From DATKNA01 sp963786765 (GTDB lineage: Bacteria; Actinomycetota; Actinomycetes; Actinomycetales; Kineosporiaceae), in assembly GCA_963786765.1 (NCBI GenBank), contig CAWBAJ010000025.1, positions 451,224 to 515,223 of the forward strand: a stretch of DNA of 64,000 nucleotides, in the 5' to 3' direction. Below the pieces are notes generated by a model. It had not been told where the DNA came from and did not search any database. It saw nothing but the letters and a program-made list of their open reading frames with translations. Shown in pieces: positions 26,200-34,789 of this stretch (its first letter is position 1; each line of letters opens with the position of its first letter). Position numbers and translations under genes: made by a program.

Positions 26200-28292
26200 A
26201 CGGCGATCTCCGTGCCCACCCCGCCAGGTCGGTGCAAACGGGACGCGGGCCACACCACGGGTGCGAGCGCGAGACCGACTGCCCACTTGACGCGCGCGGG
26301 CAGCCTCGAGAACGCCAGGTCATGGGCCACCACCGTCACCGGGGTGATGAACGTCGCCATGGCGTCGTGGGCGCGCCCGACCAGCCGGTCGAGCTCGGTC
26401 GTCGTATAGCCGCGGCGGACGTGCCCCCAGTCCTCCATCACGTCGCGGTCGGTGGGGGTGCAGCCGCGGTAGACGCGGTAGAACGGGAACCTCCACGTGT
26501 CCGTCGGGGTGCTGACGAGCAGACGGCCGCCGGGGCGAAGGATCCGCAGCGCTTCCCGGACGGCGGTGACGTCGTCCGGGATGTGCTCCAGCACGTCGAA
26601 GAGGGTGACGACGTCCGCCACGTCGTCGGCGAGCGGGAGCCTGGTCGCGTCGCCGGCAACGAAGCGCCGGTACGGTGCGCCGTCGGAGGCCGCGGCGCCG
26701 TACAGGTCCGAGCGGCTGCCGAACGACGCGTCCAGGTCGACGGTCAGCACGTCCGCGCCCGGGTACAGGGCGGCCGCGAGGCCGCTCTGCCCGCCCCCGA
26801 CCTCGACGACCAGGCTGACGCCGCGGTCGGGGCTCACCGTGTGGATCGCGCGCATCTTCTCGCCGTAGAACAGGCCGAGCGTCCGAGGGTGGGCGAACGG
26901 ATTCCTCGCCACGAACGCGGGCAGCGGGGCCTTGTCCGGGGCATCGGCGTCGGGACCGGGGGGCGGCCATGCTCGGAGCGGCGCCCGCGCGGCACGCACC
27001 ATCCCCGGCGCGCGAACGAGTCCGGCGACGTAGCCGCGCAGGTCCGCGCCGAACGTGGGGTCGTCGGCGTGCCACCACATCCGGCGGGCGCTCCGGCGCA
27101 GGTAGTGACGCGGCAGCGTGACCAGCAGGCGCCGAGGCTCCCCGAGCTGACGCGTGTGGCTCCACTGCACGGCCAGGGCCGCCACGTGCCCTCGCATGTA
27201 GCCGTACGCCTGGCGGCGCAGTTGCGGAAGGCTGTCGCGGTGGAAGTGGTGCGCCACCGCCCACGGCTCGTAGCGGCAGCGCCAACCGCCGGCCAGCAGG
27301 CGATACCACAGCTCCGAGTCTTCGCTGCAGCCCGCCGCGCCCGCGCCCAGCCGCGGATCGAAGCCCCCGACGCGGTCGAACGCCGTGCGCCGGAAGGCGG
27401 CGCTGGCACCCGCGCCCAGACGCCAGACGGGCGGCGTCCGCCGGCGATGCCGATGGAACCACTCCGGACCGATCTCCCAGGCGCGGAAGCCCCGGCCGAA
27501 TCCACCCACGACATCTTCGAAGACGCGGTGCGCCTCGGTGTCGAGCGCGCCAGGCAGAACCAGACCCGTCACCGCCATGACGTCCGGTGACCGGAATCCG
27601 GCGAGGAGCCGCCCGAGCCATCCCCGGTGGACCACGACGTCGTCGTCGGTGAAGGCGACGATGTCAGCGGTGGTCGCGGCGATTCCCGCGTTCCGGGCGC
27701 GACTGAGGCCGGGACGTGGCTCCAGCACATAGCGGACGCCCATGTCCTCCACGACGCGCCTGGCGGCGCCGTCGCGTGGGGCGTTGTCGACGACGACGAG
27801 CTCGTCCGGTCGCCGGTCGAGCGCGAGCAGGCCCTGCAGGCAGCGGCGCAGCTGCTCGGGGCGGTCGCGCGTGCACACCACGACCGCGGCCGTGGCCGCG
27901 CCGACGGCGGGCGCCGGCGGCTGGTTCACCACGGCGTCCAGCGCGGCGGCCACATCCGCCGCGAGCAGGTCAGGCAGCGAAACCGGTCCGGGCGGGAGCG
28001 GCGCTTCATCGGGCAGCGGCGCGACGAAAGCGCTGTCCGGATACAGCAGGTCGCCGACGGCGGGCGACACCGCGGCGGCCGCGAGGCGGGCGAGACGCGC
28101 CGGGGACACGGGGAGCTGCCAGGGCTGGAGCTGCAACGTACCGAGGGGCCGGCTACCCCACCACAGGTACCAGCGATGGACGACGTCGCCCGGGTGCGCC
28201 AGCGACGGCAGGCCCTCCCGCAGGTCGACATGGCGGATGGCCGCAGGCGCCGACGTGGTGCCGGACACGTCGACGACGCCTGGGCGGCCCAT
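26181..28292 (-). CDS. GT2 glycosyltransferase fused to SAM methyltransferase
   Basis: The protein is 703 aa from ATG 28292, 7 nt after the upstream stop. After an N-terminal region of about 130 residues, a GT2 domain spans about 135-380: VVVCTRDRPEQL, DELVVVDNAPRDGA, and DDD at 216-218. The GGFDPRLG and SEDSELWYRLL motifs match inverting GT-A enzymes with ED(Y/W) acceptor sites. From about 490 a class I methyltransferase follows (VVEVGGGQSGLAAALYPGA, LTVDLD, LFDVLEHIPDD, LRPGGRLLVSTPT). The fusion would add a sugar and methylate the product or the chain end. A hydrophobic stretch near 670-690 may associate with the membrane. Confidence 0.88.
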   Translation of the reverse strand: MGRPGVVDVSGTTSAPAAIRHVDLREGLPSLAHPGDVVHRWYLWWGSRPLGTLQLQPWQLPVSPARLARLAAAAVSPAVGDLLYPDSAFVAPLPDEAPLPPGPVSLPDLLAADVAAALDAVVNQPPAPAVGAATAAVVVCTRDRPEQLRRCLQGLLALDRRPDELVVVDNAPRDGAARRVVEDMGVRYVLEPRPGLSRARNAGIAATTADIVAFTDDDVVVHRGWLGRLLAGFRSPDVMAVTGLVLPGALDTEAHRVFEDVVGGFGRGFRAWEIGPEWFHRHRRRTPPVWRLGAGASAAFRRTAFDRVGGFDPRLGAGAAGCSEDSELWYRLLAGGWRCRYEPWAVAHHFHRDSLPQLRRQAYGYMRGHVAALAVQWSHTRQLGEPRRLLVTLPRHYLRRSARRMWWHADDPTFGADLRGYVAGLVRAPGMVRAARAPLRAWPPPGPDADAPDKAPLPAFVARNPFAHPRTLGLFYGEKMRAIHTVSPDRGVSLVVEVGGGQSGLAAALYPGADVLTVDLDASFGSRSDLYGAAASDGAPYRRFVAGDATRLPLADDVADVVTLFDVLEHIPDDVTAVREALRILRPGGRLLVSTPTDTWRFPFYRVYRGCTPTDRDVMEDWGHVRRGYTTTELDRLVGRAHDAMATFITPVTVVAHDLAFSRLPARVKWAVGLALAPVVWPASRLHRPGGVGTEIAVCWTID

Positions 28293-28299
28293 CCCGGCC

Positions 28300-29568
28300 T
28301 CACGTCGGCCGCGCACGCTGCTCCTCACGGCTTGTCGCGCTCGGCTGTGCTGCCGCGACGGCGCGACGAAGGGCCATTCTCCGCCGGGAGCGCGCGTATC
28401 CGAAGGGCAGGCCGGTGACACCGCCGACGAACTCCGCCAGGGCCATGCGCACGTCGTCCGGGTCCCTCAGCCGAACGCCGGCGACGACCTGCCGTTGCTG
28501 GTAGCGCAGCCACCACGCGATCATGCGCACCACTTGACCCCGTTCGGCCGGGTCCGCCCAGCGCGCACCCAGGTAGGCGACGAACCCCGTCCCCCAGGAC
28601 CGGTACTGCCGGCGCAGGTCGTCCATGGCGCGACGGTGCCGGTGGAACACCGCCATCTCCGGCTGGTAGACGAGGACGTGGCCGGCATCGAGCACGCGGT
28701 AGAAAGCGTCGAGGTCGCCGCCGCCGGGCAGCGGCGGACCCGTGTCCAACGCCTCGTCGAAGCCGCCGAGCGAACGCACCACCGCGACGCCGAAGGCCAT
28801 GTTGCAGCCCGCGCCGAACTCACCGGCACCGAGCGGGTGCAGCCGGTTGCCCGGACCGAGGCGGCCGTCCCAGCGCTGCTGCTCGTATCCGCGGCCGAAG
28901 CCGCCCCGGCGCTCGAACCGCACCTGCGCCTCGGTCTGCAACTCGGCCGGCAGGACCAGGCCGGTCACGGCAGCGGCGTCCGGGTGCTCCTGGAGGGCGA
29001 GGGCCAACCCGTCGAGCCACCAGCGATCGACGCGGACGTCGTCGTCGACGAAGGCGATCCACTCCCCGCGCGCCTCGTCGAGCGCACGGTTGCGCGCGAT
29101 GTCGAGTCCGGCGACCGGTTCACGGACATACCGGACGCCCCCGAGCCCGGCAACCACCTCCTGCGTCCGGTCGTCGGGCGGACAGTTGTCCACGACCAGC
29201 ACCTCGGCCGGTCGCGTTCCGGCGGCCGCGAAGATGCTGCCCAGGCACTTTGCCAGGTCGTCGGGCCGGTTCCGCGTGCACACCGCGACGGTCACAGCCG
29301 GCATCTCGGCAAGGGGAACGCGGTGGTCACCGTCCATCCGCTCGAGGAGCGTGCGCCGCAGGCGTTCCGCGAGCAGTCCCGGTGCAGCGGCGGTGCCCAC
29401 CAGATCCCCCCAGGAGGACGGACTCGGCGGATCCGACCCGCTGATCAACAGGAAGCCGAGCGGACGGCTCCCGTCGCGAAGCAGGACGCCGAATCCGTCG
29501 GATCCGTCCTCGATCGGCAGCGCCGGGAGGGACCCCGTGACATCCACGTCGACGAGTCGGTATCCCAT
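28300..29568 (-). CDS. GT2-family glycosyltransferase
   Basis: The protein is 422 aa. An N-terminal region of about 90 residues resembles the one in the next gene of the operon. The GT2 core starts at about 92 (TVAVCTRNRPDDLAKCL), with AEVLVVDNCPPDD and the metal-binding DDD at 175-177 (IAFVDDDVRVDRWWLDG). GGFDEALDTGPPLPGGGDLD supplies the acceptor-side acidic cluster. The shared N-terminal extension and DNA order suggest that this and the next gene arose by duplication, the second gaining a methyltransferase. It is the first gene of the operon, divergent from the ABC exporter genes. Confidence 0.88.
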   Translation of the reverse strand: MGYRLVDVDVTGSLPALPIEDGSDGFGVLLRDGSRPLGFLLISGSDPPSPSSWGDLVGTAAAPGLLAERLRRTLLERMDGDHRVPLAEMPAVTVAVCTRNRPDDLAKCLGSIFAAAGTRPAEVLVVDNCPPDDRTQEVVAGLGGVRYVREPVAGLDIARNRALDEARGEWIAFVDDDVRVDRWWLDGLALALQEHPDAAAVTGLVLPAELQTEAQVRFERRGGFGRGYEQQRWDGRLGPGNRLHPLGAGEFGAGCNMAFGVAVVRSLGGFDEALDTGPPLPGGGDLDAFYRVLDAGHVLVYQPEMAVFHRHRRAMDDLRRQYRSWGTGFVAYLGARWADPAERGQVVRMIAWWLRYQQRQVVAGVRLRDPDDVRMALAEFVGGVTGLPFGYARSRRRMALRRAVAAAQPSATSREEQRARPT

Positions 29569-29711
29569 GCCACCATCCGGTCTGCCTCCTCCTCGAAGAG
29601 GGGGTGGAGGACGTGCACTACCGTGCCGTGCATAGTCTACAGACGGCCAAGATCACAACGAGGCTGCTGCCGTTCTCGCTCCGGCCCGGGCAGTCATGTG
29701 GGGAGGAGGTC
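29569..29711. promoter_or_regulatory. Divergent promoter region of the glycan locus
   Basis: This 143-bp spacer lies between the start of the minus-strand glycosyltransferase operon and the plus-strand ABC exporter. A -10-like CATAGTCT near 29630 and the strong ribosome site GGAGGAGG at 29702-29709 belong to the exporter side. No clear operator was seen. Confidence 0.4.
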
Positions 29712-30545
29712 ATGGACGGAGCGGCCACGGCCTGGGTCGACAACAGTCCCGGGCGGGGGCGCAAAGGGCTCGATTGGCGTGAGGTCTGGCGCTACCGCGA
29801 GCTCGTCACGTTCCTCGCACTCCGTGACGTCAAGGTGCGCTACAAGCAGGCGGCGTTCGGCATGCTGTGGGCCGTCATCCGGCCGTTGGCGGCCATGGCC
29901 GTTTTCACGGTCGTCTTCGGCCGGCTCGTCCACGCACCGAGCGATGGTGTGCCGTACGTGTTGTTCGCGTTCACCGGGGTGATCGTGTGGACGCTGTTCG
30001 CCGACGGGCTGGACGCGGCCACGACCAGCCTGGTGGCGAACGCCGCACTCATCACCAAGGTGTATTTCCCGCGGGTGGCCGTTCCGCTGGCCAGCGTCCT
30101 GCCCCGGCTCCTGGACTTCGGGGTCTCCTTGGTGTTGCTGGCCGTGCTGCTCGTCGTGGCCCGCCGCCCGCCCGGACCGCAGGTGTTGCTGCTCCCCGTC
30201 GTCGTGCTGTGGTGCGTGGTGCTGGCCTTCGGGATCGGGCTGATCTTCGCCACCGTGAACGTGCGGTACCGGGATGCCCACCACGCCCTCGGCCTCCTCG
30301 GGCAGGTGTGGCTCTTCGCGAGCCCGGTGGCCTACTCCAGCAGCCTCGTGCCGCCGGACTGGCGCTGGGCCTATGCCCTCAATCCCATGGTGGCCCCGCT
30401 CGAAGCGGCCCGCTGGGTCCTGCTCGCGACGCCGCCCCCTGCTCTGTCCGTGCTGGCGGCCAGCCTCTCGACCGGTCTGCTCGCCGTCTGGGCGGGACTG
30501 CGCACCTTTGCGCGAAACGAGCGCCGTCTGGCCGACGTGATCTGA
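29712..30545 (+). CDS. ABC-2 polysaccharide exporter permease (Wzm-like)
   Basis: The protein is 277 aa from ATG 29712 with GGAGGAGG upstream; the frame extends to 29604 without support. An amphipathic N-terminal helix (WREVWRYRELVTFLALRDVK) precedes VRYKQAAFGMLWAVIRPL, the classic start of Wzm/TagG/RfbA permeases, then six membrane helices and the motif VRYRDAHHALGLLGQVWLFA. With the next gene it forms an ABC exporter that moves lipid-linked polysaccharide or teichoic-acid-like glycans across the membrane. Confidence 0.9.
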   Translation: MDGAATAWVDNSPGRGRKGLDWREVWRYRELVTFLALRDVKVRYKQAAFGMLWAVIRPLAAMAVFTVVFGRLVHAPSDGVPYVLFAFTGVIVWTLFADGLDAATTSLVANAALITKVYFPRVAVPLASVLPRLLDFGVSLVLLAVLLVVARRPPGPQVLLLPVVVLWCVVLAFGIGLIFATVNVRYRDAHHALGLLGQVWLFASPVAYSSSLVPPDWRWAYALNPMVAPLEAARWVLLATPPPALSVLAASLSTGLLAVWAGLRTFARNERRLADVI

Positions 30546-30551
30546 CGTGAC

Positions 30552-31781
30552 ATGACGGGCAACGCGATCGAGATGCAGGGGGTCAGCAAGCGCTACCTGC
30601 TCGGCAGCGCCGTCGCACCCGACAACCTGCGCGAGGCGTTGGCGCACGGCTTGGGCCGCAAGCTGCGCGGGCGTCAGTCTGCCGACGAGAGCCGCGAGGT
30701 GTGGGCGCTGCGTGACGTGAGCCTCGCCGTGCCCGAGGGCGCGACCTTGGGGATCGTCGGACGCAACGGTGCCGGGAAGAGCACGCTGCTGAAGATCCTC
30801 TCGCGGATCACGGATCCGACCGAAGGCCGCAGCCGGGTTCGCGGGAAGGTCGGATCGCTGCTCGAGGTCGGCACCGGTTTCCATCCCGAGTTGTCCGGGC
30901 GGGAGAACATCTTCCTCAACGGGGCGATCCTGGGCATGCCGCGTTCGGTCGTCGCCCGCCGACTCGACGAGATCGTCGCCTTCTCCGGCATCGAGCGGTT
31001 CCTCGACACGCCGGTCAAGCGCTACTCCTCCGGCATGTACCTGCGCCTCGCCTTCGCCGTCGCTGCGCACATCGACGCCGACGTGTTGCTCGTCGACGAG
31101 GTGCTCGCAGTAGGCGACGCGGAGTTCCAGCGGCGCTGCCTGGGCACCATGGAGACGATCGGCAGTTCGGGTCGTGCCGTCGTGTTCGTCAGCCACAACC
31201 TCGACGCGGTCACCCGACTGTGCTCGACGGCGTTGTGGCTGGACGCGGGCAGGGTCCGCGCCTTGGGACCGACGGCGGAGGTGGTCGACGCCTACCTGGT
31301 GGACGCGACCCCCGAGGCCGGGAGCCGCCTGTTCGCCGACGATCCCGCCGCCCCTGTCGCCCTGGCATCCCTGCGGATGCTCGGTGCCAGCGGAACCGCG
31401 ACGGGCCGGATCCCACAGGATGATCCGGTCACCGTCGAGGTCACGCTCGCGCTGCGCGAGCCCGTCTCGGGGCTCGACCTCGCCGTCAGCGTCGAGACGA
31501 CGACCGGGACGCGAGTGCTGGACGAGAGCCTGTCCGACATGGCAAGCGGCACCACGGACGTACTGAACGCAGCCGGGAGGTACACCGTGTCCCTCACGTT
31601 GCCGCCACTGCTCATGCCCGGCGAATATGTCGTGAACGTGTGGATCGGAACCACCTACGAGACCTTCGTCTGGGAGCATTCGGCCGGATGGCTCCGGCTG
31701 GAGGGCGGCCATCGGGGCCGCCCCGACCGGCTCATCTCTTCCCAGGGCACCTGGGCCGTCACGCCCTTGGAGCGGCGATGA
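30552..31781 (+). CDS. ABC polysaccharide exporter ATPase with C-terminal glycan-binding domain (Wzt-like)
   Basis: The protein is 409 aa. Residues 1-250 are the nucleotide-binding domain: VSKRY, Walker A GIVGRNGAGKSTLLK near 70, GTGFHPELSGRENIFLNG (the G-loop segment typical of polysaccharide exporters), signature YSSGM, and Walker B DVLLVDEVLAVGD. Residues about 265-409 form a beta-sandwich-like extension (VTVEVTLALREPVSGLDLAV, PGEYVVNVWIG), as in Wzt proteins that recognise the modified end of the glycan chain. The presence of a methyltransferase in the locus fits a methyl-type terminal cap as export signal, by analogy with the E. coli O9a system; this is inference. Confidence 0.9.
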   Translation: MTGNAIEMQGVSKRYLLGSAVAPDNLREALAHGLGRKLRGRQSADESREVWALRDVSLAVPEGATLGIVGRNGAGKSTLLKILSRITDPTEGRSRVRGKVGSLLEVGTGFHPELSGRENIFLNGAILGMPRSVVARRLDEIVAFSGIERFLDTPVKRYSSGMYLRLAFAVAAHIDADVLLVDEVLAVGDAEFQRRCLGTMETIGSSGRAVVFVSHNLDAVTRLCSTALWLDAGRVRALGPTAEVVDAYLVDATPEAGSRLFADDPAAPVALASLRMLGASGTATGRIPQDDPVTVEVTLALREPVSGLDLAVSVETTTGTRVLDESLSDMASGTTDVLNAAGRYTVSLTLPPLLMPGEYVVNVWIGTTYETFVWEHSAGWLRLEGGHRGRPDRLISSQGTWAVTPLERR

Positions 31782-31857
31782 GTCAGAAGCGCGGCCGCCC
31801 GGCCGGCGTCTGCGGCAGCTGGTCGCCTCGCCCGGTCTCGGCGCCGGGAGGACCGCG

Positions 31858-32859
31858 ATGACGGCCCCACCACCGGGCGCCGGCCGTGAGCAGGTCACGG
31901 TTTCGGTGATCATCCCCACCCGCAATCGAAGGGATCTGCTGCTCCGGGCAGTTCGCTCCGTGCTGGAGCAACGCCAGGTCACGCTCTCGGTGGTCGTCGT
32001 GGACGAGGCGAGCGCCGACGGCTCCCCGGATGCGGTTGAGCGGCTGGACGACCCGCGTGTCCGTGTCGTTCGCCATCCGAGCCCTCGAGGGGTTTCGCAA
32101 GCCCGGAACACCGGACTCGAGCAGGTGGAGAGTCCCTGGGTGGCGTTTCTCGACGACGACGACCTGTGGGCGCCCGACAAGCTGGCGGCGCAACTCGAAG
32201 CGTTGCGGGAGCAGCCCGAGGCACAGTGGGCGTGCACCGGCGCGGTCAACATCGACTCGTGGAGCCGGGCCCTGAACGTCTCGTATCCTCCGGCGGATCC
32301 CGATATCTCCAACCTCCTGCTGAGGACCAACGTGGTTCCCGGCGGAGGCTCCGGCGTCCTGGTCGCCACCGGGCTCGCGCGGCAGGTCGGCGGCTTCGAC
32401 GCCGCCCTGTCCAATCTCGCGGACTGGGACTTCTACCTCCGGCTCTCCTTGCGATCGCCTGTGGCAGCGGCACAGGCCCCGCTCGTGGGCTATCACGTCC
32501 ACACCGGAGGTATGTCGTACGACATCGAGCGCTCGATCCGCGAGATCGGCTATCTGGATGTCAAGTACGCCGGCGAACGGCAGGCTCGGGGTGTGCGCCT
32601 GGACTCGGGGGTATGGCTGCAGTATCTCGCCCGGCTCGCGTACAGCCGCGGAGACCGGTGGACGAGCCTGCACTTGGCCCTGCGGTCTGTCCGTCACGGC
32701 CAGCTGCGCGCGTTGCGGTCGGTCGCAGGAGCGTTCCTGCCCGATCGCGCCCGCACCGTCAACCAGCGACGCGCCCTGGACCAGATTCCTCCCGACGTCC
32801 AGCAACAGGTACGCGGCTGGCTGGCGTCGTACGCCGACGGTGGCCGGGCGCACACCTAA
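31858..32859 (+). CDS. GT2-family glycosyltransferase
   Basis: The protein is 333 aa from ATG 31858. It has VSVIIPTRNRRDLLLRAVRS, VVVVDEASADGSPD and the metal-binding FLDDDDLWAPDKLAAQ, all typical of GT2 GT-A enzymes. The acceptor side carries GGFDAALSNLADWDFYLRLS. The C-terminal 110 residues are helical. It follows the exporter ATPase after 76 bp and precedes, convergently, the UXS-type gene, with stops overlapping within CTAA. It probably adds a residue to the exported glycan. Confidence 0.88.
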   Translation: MTAPPPGAGREQVTVSVIIPTRNRRDLLLRAVRSVLEQRQVTLSVVVVDEASADGSPDAVERLDDPRVRVVRHPSPRGVSQARNTGLEQVESPWVAFLDDDDLWAPDKLAAQLEALREQPEAQWACTGAVNIDSWSRALNVSYPPADPDISNLLLRTNVVPGGGSGVLVATGLARQVGGFDAALSNLADWDFYLRLSLRSPVAAAQAPLVGYHVHTGGMSYDIERSIREIGYLDVKYAGERQARGVRLDSGVWLQYLARLAYSRGDRWTSLHLALRSVRHGQLRALRSVAGAFLPDRARTVNQRRALDQIPPDVQQQVRGWLASYADGGRAHT

Positions 32860-33809
32860 TTCAGATGCTCGGCGAACCAGGCCACGGTCTTCTGCAGCCC
32901 GTCGCCCAACGTCGTCGTGGGACTCCAGCCCAGGAGCGTGCTCGCGGCTTTCAGCTCCGGACGCCGGCGCACGGGGTCGTCCTCACGCGACGGGAGGAAG
33001 GAGATCTCCGACTGTGACCCGGTCACGGCACGTACCGCCTCGGCGATCTCCAGGACCGAATGCTCCTCCGAGCTGCCCAGATTGATGGGACCGGTCGAGC
33101 CTGACGTCATCATTCGCAGGAGACCCTCGACCAGGTCGTCCACATAGCACAGGGAGCGGGTCTGGGAACCGTCTCCGTACACGGGCAGCGGTTCGTCGAG
33201 CAGAGCCTTGGTGACGAATGAGGGTATGAGTCTCCCGTCGTCGGCGCGCATCCCCGGGCCGTACGTGTTGAAGATCCGGACTATGCCGGCATCCACCCCA
33301 CGCTCCCGCCTGAACGCAGACGTCGCCGCCTCGCCGAACCTCTTCTGCTCGTCGTAGACCGAACGCGGACCCACCGGGTTGACGTTCCCCCAGTAGCTCT
33401 CGGGTTGCGGGTGCTGTTCCGGATCCCCATAAACCTCGGAGGTGGAAGCGAACACCACGCGCGCCTGAAGGCCGTGCGCGACCTCGAGGACTCGCAGAGT
33501 GCCGGTCGAGCCCGTTCGCAGTGAATCGATCGGGGTCCTCAAGTAGTCGACCGGTGAGGCCGGTGAGGCGAGATGAAGAACGAAACCGGCGGACAGGGAA
33601 CCCTGCTCGAGCTCGCAGATGTCCACATCCGTGAAGGTGAACAGTTCGTGATCCACCAGATCGGCGAGAGATCCAGACAGGGCTGAACTCAGGTTGTCGA
33701 CGCAGACCACTCGAAAATCGCGCTCGAGCAGCCGGCGGCAGACGTGAGCACCGAGGAAGCCCGCCCCCCCTGTGACGAGGACGGTCTTCTCCCGTTGGCT
33801 TGCACGCAT
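32856..33809 (-). CDS. UDP-glucuronate decarboxylase / UDP-xylose synthase-like SDR
   Basis: The protein is 317 aa from ATG 33809 with GGAGG upstream. The extended-SDR features are the N-terminal Rossmann motif VLVTGGAGFLGAHVCRRL, VVCVDNLSS, HLASPASPVDY, the catalytic STSEVYGDP segment, YDEQKRFGE (YxxxK) and RIFNTYGPGM. The SPASP and EVYGDP signatures are those of UXS enzymes that convert UDP-glucuronate to UDP-xylose. It would supply the nucleotide pentose for the adjacent glycosyltransferases. It is transcribed toward them and shares overlapping stops with the GT2 gene. Confidence 0.88.
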   Translation of the reverse strand: MRASQREKTVLVTGGAGFLGAHVCRRLLERDFRVVCVDNLSSALSGSLADLVDHELFTFTDVDICELEQGSLSAGFVLHLASPASPVDYLRTPIDSLRTGSTGTLRVLEVAHGLQARVVFASTSEVYGDPEQHPQPESYWGNVNPVGPRSVYDEQKRFGEAATSAFRRERGVDAGIVRIFNTYGPGMRADDGRLIPSFVTKALLDEPLPVYGDGSQTRSLCYVDDLVEGLLRMMTSGSTGPINLGSSEEHSVLEIAEAVRAVTGSQSEISFLPSREDDPVRRRPELKAASTLLGWSPTTTLGDGLQKTVAWFAEHLN

Positions 33810-34316
33810 GCTCCGGCCTCCTGGGTTGTCGACAACGCGCCGTCCGTGCCCTGGCAACCACGCGCTCGCCGATCCCCGCTTCACCGTCACGCCGCTGCTG
33901 CCCCTGCAGGCATCGCGCACGGGGCGCTTGACGCCCTGACAAACACGCTCTCACGTACGGCGAGCCGCAGCGGCCCCACGGCGTACACAGGCTTGCCCAG
34001 CATGCTCCCGAACCACGATCGAGTCGTGTCTGCCGAGCAGGTCCTCGTCCGTGACCTGCGGGAACGCGGGATCCGTCGCACGGAGATGGACCCATGACGT
34101 ATGCATGACGAGGGTGACCGGCCGCGCCCAGGGCCACTTCTACCGGCGACTCCGCGCCGGCGCCGGCCCTCCCGATGCTGCTGGCTCCTCGCGGCCGACA
34201 ACCCGTGAGCGTCGGGCAGTGTGGTCGCGGCGGCATCAGAGGACCAGCTTGTGCCGGGCACCGTGCGAGGCGCAGATTCGGGTGGTGCCGCCGCGTCGGT
34301 CGATCAGGAGGTTGCC
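33810..34316. other. 507-bp spacer without a supported gene
   Basis: Short open frames exist on both strands (for example 33887-34261 minus and 34051-34332 plus), but none has a ribosome site with recognisable protein sequence. It holds the promoter of the UXS-like gene and of the VOC gene (AGGAGG at 34306-34311). A decayed gene cannot be excluded. Confidence 0.4.
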
Positions 34317-34700
34317 ATGGCTGTCCAGCTGAACCACACCATCGTGTCCGTGCGCGACAAGCGTGAGTCCGCGGCGTTCCTTGCCGAGATCCTGGGCCTG
34401 GACGAGCCGACACCGTACGGCCCGTTCCTGGTGGTGCAGGTCGACAACGACGTCTCGCTGGACTTCGCCGACGACCACGGCCCCGTCCACCCGCAGCACT
34501 ACGCATTCCTGGTCAGCGATGCCGACTTCGACCAGATCTTCGGCCGGATCCGCGCCCGCGCCCTGCCGTATTGGGCCGATCCAGGCAGGCGCAGGCCCGG
34601 TGAGACCAACACGAACGACGGCGGCCGGGGCCTGTACTGGGAGGAACCGAGCGGCCACTTCCTCGAGATCATCACCCGCCCGTACGGCAGCGGAGGTTGA
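34317..34700 (+). CDS. VOC (glyoxalase/bleomycin-resistance fold) protein
   Basis: The protein is 127 aa from ATG 34317, with AGGAGG upstream. The paired beta-alpha-beta-beta-beta units of the vicinal-oxygen-chelate fold are visible: LNHTIVSVRDKRESAAFLAE, GLDEPTPYGPFLVVQVDNDV, HYAFLVSDADFDQIFGRIRA, GGRGLYWEEPSGHFLEIITR. Metal-ligand candidates are His8 in NHTI and Glu in FLEII. Members include lyases, dioxygenases and antibiotic-binding proteins; the substrate is open. It stands alone. Confidence 0.85.
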   Translation: MAVQLNHTIVSVRDKRESAAFLAEILGLDEPTPYGPFLVVQVDNDVSLDFADDHGPVHPQHYAFLVSDADFDQIFGRIRARALPYWADPGRRRPGETNTNDGGRGLYWEEPSGHFLEIITRPYGSGG

Positions 34701-34789
34701 CCGGAAGGGTCACCGGCCGTCCCGGCAGAGTGGATGGGGCCGCTGACACCGTCAGGGCAGACTGACCGGTCATCGACCCTCGACGGCCG

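Noticed and set aside
29694..32414. A very long (906-codon) minus-strand open frame across the exporter genes
   Set aside because: It lies exactly antisense to the Wzm, Wzt and GT2 genes, has no domain or ribosome site, and long antisense frames are expected at this GC content.
33887..34261. Small minus-strand gene between the UXS-like and VOC genes
   Set aside because: No ribosome site, no recognisable motif, and the sequence is Arg/Ser-rich low-complexity, as in shadow frames.
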